Assembly (NCBI GenBank): GCA_900016875.1
Contig: FCNR01000028.1
Coordinates: 1-64,000, forward strand
Direction of reading: 5' to 3'
DNA: 64,000 nt
DNA from: Eubacteriaceae bacterium CHKCI004
Lineage (GTDB): Bacteria; Bacillota; Clostridia; Lachnospirales; Lachnospiraceae
Under the pieces are notes generated by a model that was not told the DNA's origin, made no database searches, and was given only the letters and a program-made list of their open reading frames with translations. The translations under genes and the position numbers were made by a program. Numbering within the stretch: the stretch's first letter is position 1; each line of letters begins with the position of its first letter. Below, one piece after another: positions 60,477-64,000 of the stretch.

Positions 60477-60510
60477 AAAGCATCAGGCATGAAAGTGTCT
60501 GGTGCTTTTA
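60477..60510 (+). terminator. Terminator after hicB
   Basis: AAAGCATCAGGCA pairs with TGTCTGGTGCTTTT. Confidence 0.75.
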
Positions 60511-60588
60511 ATTTAAAACAAAGAGGAGTGATATGCTCTGGGCAGAGGAAACAATCCGGAATTTCCTTACAAGGAGTGCCCCTCTAAT

Positions 60589-61344
60589 TTAGGTGGGACG
60601 ATTGAGACAGTGGAGGATGCGTTTGGACTGGCAAGAGAGAAGCGGATTCCGGAGGATTAGAGAAATGTTGCATCTGATTTGAAGCTGGAGCAGTTCTTCT
60701 TCCGGAGCATCAATGATGTCCTGAACGGACATAAACTCCGTAAGAACAGCAGAGGATGCCGCACCGTAGAGATTGCTGAAGGGCCGATCATCATCTTGGA
60801 GAAGCTGTAGTTCGCTAAACTTCAGATACAGGTTGGAAACCATATAGGTCTTCTCACGGGAGATACATCCCGCAAGATGCAGACGGTGCCTGGTAAGGCG
60901 CTTTAAAGCCAGATATTGACTGCCTCGCCATGGTTCACACTCAATCCGCCCAGCTCTGGCAAAATCTGCGATGACGAACGCATCAAGAGGGTCTGTCTTT
61001 GATAAGCCAATGAATGACTTTCTGTAATTGGCCGTCATCTTCGGGTTTAAACAAAAGACGTAGGGTTTGTAAGACATAAGGCGTTCGCAGGTGGACAGAT
61101 AATTTGCGATATGAACACTGTAGACGGAAGTGGATTCCAAAGCGGCCACAACTGTTGTCAGATCCGGATGCTTATGCAGACAATCCAGGATCATACCGGC
61201 TAATTCCTCAGCTCCAGGCTGATTATTGGCGAAAGAGGAAGAGATGTACTTGTTCTTATAAAAATCCATAGCGTAAACGACATTGGATTTTGAACTTACG
61301 TCAATACCGACAAACAGAGTGGACATGAAGTTGATCTTTAACAT
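60589..61344 (-). pseudogene. IS110-family transposase, 3' truncated
   Basis: The ATG at 61344 opens the DEDD (RuvC-like) domain: TLFVGIDVSSKSNVVYAMDF, AALESTSVYS, LSKTDPLDAFVIADFARAGR. The Transposase_20 domain with the catalytic serine should follow but is missing: after DAPEEELLQL the frame reads unrelated sequence to 60589. About half of the usual 400 or so residues remain. Not functional. Confidence 0.8.
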
Positions 61345-61620
61345 GGTATCACCATCCTTTCCGATCGGGATTTGAGGAACCTGAAGGAGAGAGTTTATCC
61401 CGGGCTGTGTAAGGTGACTGGAACCTCGCGTTATCAGCATGCACCCTATCAGCATTTCTTGCTGGTGCTGTAACAGGGGATGCAGCTCCTGAGTAAACAG
61501 AATGTGCCATACACGCCGGGCTGCATGCTCCACAAGCAGGCACGGACGGACCGGCTGAAAGGTGAAAAAGCAGTGCCCTCAGACATCAGACTCTGCTGAT
61601 ATCATACCACGGAAGAAACT
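61345..61620 (-). other. Left non-coding end of the IS110 remnant, possible bridge RNA region
   Basis: About 276 bases without a supported gene lie upstream of the transposase remnant. In IS110-group elements the long non-coding left end encodes the bridge RNA. Several GC-rich self-complementary stretches are visible (for example CAGCATTTCTTGCTGGTGCTG). The outer boundary is not defined. Confidence 0.45.
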
Positions 61621-61764
61621 TTATTGCTATGTAACTATTGACTGTATAGAAGGGAATGGGATGAGGGGAGATCCCTCCTTGAACTCCTTACCTCTATACC
61701 ATAAAAAGAATAAGTCTGTAACCTGAATTCTCTTGGCTACAAACTTATTATACGAGGTGATAAT

Positions 61765-62292
61765 ATGTTGAAGACAGGGAATGAAAAAACAATCAAGGAT
61801 AGCAATTTTGAGGAGAAGAAAAATCAAAAAAATGAGCTGAAATGGTATCTTAATCAGTATTTTAGGGCTGTCACAAAAAAGGAACAGCTTGAATTGCGTT
61901 TACAAACACTTCGGGAAAGCATGGGTGCCGTCAAAGGAGTCAATTATAGCCTTGTGACAAACGGGAATACCAATAGATCCAGGGACGGAGCGGCAAGTGA
62001 AGTAATTCGGGTGAGAGAGATTGAAGAATGCGTAGAGAAGCAGAGGGCGAAAACGAACCAGGCGATATTAAATGTAATGAAAATAATGGATTTTCTTCCG
62101 ATGGATTCGATGGAGAGGATAATATTGGAGTATCGCCATATTGACAGATTGTCTTGGAGACAAATATGTAGAGCGACAAATTATTCAAGAACCTCTGCGA
62201 CGACATATTATAACAGAGGAGTTGATAAATTGCTGACATTCGGAAAAGTGCTACAAATTATTGGTGAATTTTCTACAGGGGCGAACCTGTAA
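61765..62292 (+). CDS. ArpU/DUF1492-like phage late transcription regulator
   Basis: 175 residues; ATG with GAGGTGATAAT upstream. C-terminal sigma-4-like helix-turn-helix (RIILEYRHIDRLSWRQICRA, TNYSRTSATTYYNRGVDKLL) typical of regulators placed just before the terminase genes in Firmicute phages. Confidence 0.75.
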   Translation: MLKTGNEKTIKDSNFEEKKNQKNELKWYLNQYFRAVTKKEQLELRLQTLRESMGAVKGVNYSLVTNGNTNRSRDGAASEVIRVREIEECVEKQRAKTNQAILNVMKIMDFLPMDSMERIILEYRHIDRLSWRQICRATNYSRTSATTYYNRGVDKLLTFGKVLQIIGEFSTGANL

Positions 62293-62385
62293 TTATCTTG
62301 ACTTTGTCAGACGGTAGAGGTAGAATTATTATGATTTTTTATCAATGCAACTAAAAATATAAAAGAAAAAAAGGAGAAACTATTT

Positions 62386-62913
62386 ATGAAAAAGAAAATT
62401 ACCACAATTGTATTGGCAGGAATAATGGCGTTTGCTATTGCTGCTTGCGGTGGAACTGGAGACGATGGAGCTGGAGACACATCAGCACAGGCTGAAAATA
62501 ATACTGTTCAGGCGACGACTGAGGAAAGTGTTACGACGACTGAGGAAGGCGTTGCGACGACAACATATCAGGATATATTAGATGAATATACGAAGCAAAT
62601 ACAGGAGGCCACCCCGACTCTTGTAGAAGAATATAACGCTGAGTCGGAAGAAATAGCTGATGATATTAACGCACTGGCTGAATTATCCAATAGTAAAGTG
62701 GAAGAACTTGCGACGATTTGCAATGATGGTGTGGAAGAGATGGCAAGCCTCATGACTCAGAATGGTGACGAATATGAAACCTATGAAGAATGGGCAGGAA
62801 AATTACAGGATGTTTATATGGAATATGCGGCTCAGATTACAGATACATACACATCATCTGCAACAGACATTAGCACAGATGATTTAATGGATGCCATGGA
62901 AGAACTGCAGTAA
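62386..62913 (+). CDS. Prophage lipoprotein
   Basis: 175 residues. Signal peptide of type II with lipobox AIAACGG (Cys at 21), then a Thr/Glu-rich spacer with a repeat (TTEESVTTTEEGVATTT) and an acidic helical domain (QDILDEYTKQIQEATPTLVE). It should be lipid-anchored outside the membrane. It sits between the late regulator and terminase with its own AT-rich flanks, like a moron; superinfection exclusion is one possible role. Confidence 0.75.
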   Translation: MKKKITTIVLAGIMAFAIAACGGTGDDGAGDTSAQAENNTVQATTEESVTTTEEGVATTTYQDILDEYTKQIQEATPTLVEEYNAESEEIADDINALAELSNSKVEELATICNDGVEEMASLMTQNGDEYETYEEWAGKLQDVYMEYAAQITDTYTSSATDISTDDLMDAMEELQ

Positions 62914-63315
62914 TTACATGCATGAATATATAGAATATAAATAAGATAATACGAGTAGCACATCAGGATGCGTGATGAGAGAAAGACATACAATAAAAGA
63001 AAAAAATAAAGTCCGTACACAGCTGTACACTCGTATGTGATATTATAATAACATCGAAAAAAGAATATAGGGAAGCGATTACCCGATGGTATTTCGGACG
63101 CTCTGTATATAAGGCATTTAGCACAAAGAACAATGGTTGCTGAGTGCCTTATTTTGTGCAATTTTATTTATTGCATTATGCACAAAAAATAAAGGTACTT
63201 CTTGTGCATAATTTAGGCCACGGGGCGAGGAAGGTCCGGTTTTTTCCTCTGTGAAGAGAAAAAAATGTTGGCACTTCCTTCCTCTTTTGGAAGGAAAATG
63301 AGGTGAAAATCAAAG
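62914..63315. other. Gene-free region before the terminase genes
   Basis: 402 bases with no supported gene. It holds AAGGCA/TGCCTT (63111, 63145), TTTTGTGCA / TGCACAAAA (63152, 63179), a further TTGTGCAT (63203) and TTCCTTCC / GGAAGGAA (about 63280-63297). Position and repeats suit the late promoter and a cos or pac site. Confidence 0.5.
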
Positions 63316-63858
63316 ATGGATGTAAACCAAAAAGAGCTGGCGGCAATTTTGGGGATTACAGATCGGAGAGTACGGCAATTAAAGAATGAATTCGGGCTGT
63401 TTGCAAGGGGAATGTCAGAAGGGAAAAAGACAAAAAATTATTGCCTGGAAAAATGCGTGCCGGAGTACATAAATTACAAACTCGAAGCGGAAGTGCAGCA
63501 GGGTACAAACTATAACAAAGAGAGGGAACAGGCGGAGCATGAACGAATCAAGAAAAAAATATCCATTCTGAAGCTTCGAAAACTCAAAAGAGAGCTGCAC
63601 GAGGCTGATGATGTGGAAAACTTTTTGACAGATATGCTCGTGAATTTTAAGAACAGGCTTTTGTCCGTTCCGCAAAAAGTCGCGCCTTTGATTGTGTCAG
63701 AGGATGACATAAACGTCATTTTGGATATTTTAGAGAAGGAAATATTTCAAGCATTGGAGGAATTATCAGAATATGATCCGATGAAAATAGATAAAGAAAG
63801 TACATCACAAATATTTGAAGAGATGGACGAAGATGAGGATGAGGACGAAAGCGAATAA
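63316..63858 (+). CDS. Terminase small subunit (Nu1-like)
   Basis: 180 residues. N-terminal winged helix (QKELAAILGITDRRVRQLKN), central helices (KKKISILKLRKLKRELHEAD), acidic C-terminus (EEMDEDEDEDESE) as in Nu1/lambda-type small subunits. It recognises the packaging site. It precedes the large subunit by 14 bases. Confidence 0.8.
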   Translation: MDVNQKELAAILGITDRRVRQLKNEFGLFARGMSEGKKTKNYCLEKCVPEYINYKLEAEVQQGTNYNKEREQAEHERIKKKISILKLRKLKRELHEADDVENFLTDMLVNFKNRLLSVPQKVAPLIVSEDDINVILDILEKEIFQALEELSEYDPMKIDKESTSQIFEEMDEDEDEDESE

Positions 63859-63872
63859 AGGAGTGAGAAATT

Positions 63873-64000
63873 TTGTCGTCGTCTGAAAGACAGCGTTCTC
63901 GCCAGCGGACGAGAGCGCTTTTTATAAATACAATAAAAGCAACATTGAAGAAACCGGAAAAACTGACGGTGAGTCAGTGGGCAGAAAAATATAGGGTTTT
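63873..64000 (+). CDS. Terminase large subunit (GpA-like), partial
   Basis: The first 42 codons, from a TTG at 63873 with AAAGGAGTGAG upstream; cut by the window end. The end LTVSQWAEKYRVL is the conserved start of GpA-type large terminase subunits. Confidence 0.7.
   Translation, partial: MSSSERQRSRQRTRALFINTIKATLKKPEKLTVSQWAEKYRV

Larger units (their letters stand above)
43780..64000. mobile_element. Prophage, left part (continues beyond the window)
   Basis: Order integrase, immunity region (minus strand), Cro-like regulators, replication module, late regulator, small and large terminase subunits (plus strand) is that of a temperate tailed phage. The left attachment site should lie between the terminator at 43666 and the integrase end at 43806. 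The right end is outside the window. Confidence 0.9.

Noticed and set aside
60533-60660. Small plus-strand frames next to the IS110 remnant
   Set aside because: They read as short pieces (19 codons, then IETVEDAFGLAREKRIPED and a stop) and may be the tail of a broken gene, but no family can be named and no continuous gene is supported.

Overview
The window looks like a Gram-positive gut Firmicute of the Lachnospiraceae type. The evidence is a Tn1549-like integrative element backbone, short clostridial operons with strong AGGAGG-like ribosome binding sites, a minimal SufBC pair, Rrf2 and CsoR regulators, and a typical Lachnospiraceae siphophage early region. No rRNA, tRNA or CRISPR array was recognised.

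Region 1 (1 to about 33,655) is a decayed integrative element. It opens inside a ParB-like gene carrying the 3' end of a group II intron, followed by small backbone genes and a replication initiator (1259-2188) with a 13-bp minisatellite in its coding sequence. A second group II intron (from 2211) has lost its 3' end, and its reverse transcriptase is fused to the tail of another element gene. The large conjugation block expected between the initiator and the CD1845-like gene is missing. A MOBP relaxase remains (5845-7257). The right end carries a sigma-like factor, an XRE regulator and a large serine recombinase broken by a frameshift.

The cargo (7.5-30.5 kb) is the most interesting part. It has three ECF-type importer modules (S component, T component, fused tandem ATPase), each next to its own AraC regulator. 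Two modules are followed by a pair of exporter-fold ABC half-transporters and a DtxR-type metalloregulator. The second half-transporter of the last set has an internal deletion. A three-gene minus-strand cluster (a membrane protein, a membrane-anchored methyltransferase and a second methyltransferase) lies between the modules. An inverted repeat, GTTAG-N6-CTAAC, precedes nearly all of these units and resembles the inner arms of the DtxR/IdeR box. I infer an iron- or metal-responsive uptake island, perhaps for a metallophore or heme. The DtxR-to-sigma segment occurs twice, flanking about 14 kb, which suggests fusion or nesting of two related elements.

Region 2 (about 33.7-43.7 kb) is ordinary chromosome. 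It holds an EF-G/TetM-like GTPase fused to a YacP/Rae1-like NYN ribonuclease domain, SufC-SufB, a CsoR-like regulator, a degenerate CbiET-like protein, an Rrf2 regulator, a PF06541-type membrane protein, a SecB-like protein, a PAP2 phosphatase and a solitary EutP-like GTPase.

Region 3 (about 43.8 kb to the end) is the left part of a prophage. It contains a tyrosine integrase, an Abi_2 gene between two near-identical hairpins, a DUF4258/YgiT-type toxin-antitoxin pair, ImmA and CI-like repressor, Cro-like regulators, a replication module with a HUH Rep and PcfK/PcfJ-like proteins, zinc-ribbon proteins overlapping a second tyrosine recombinase, HicAB, an IS110 remnant, an ArpU-like late regulator, a lipoprotein and the start of the terminase genes.
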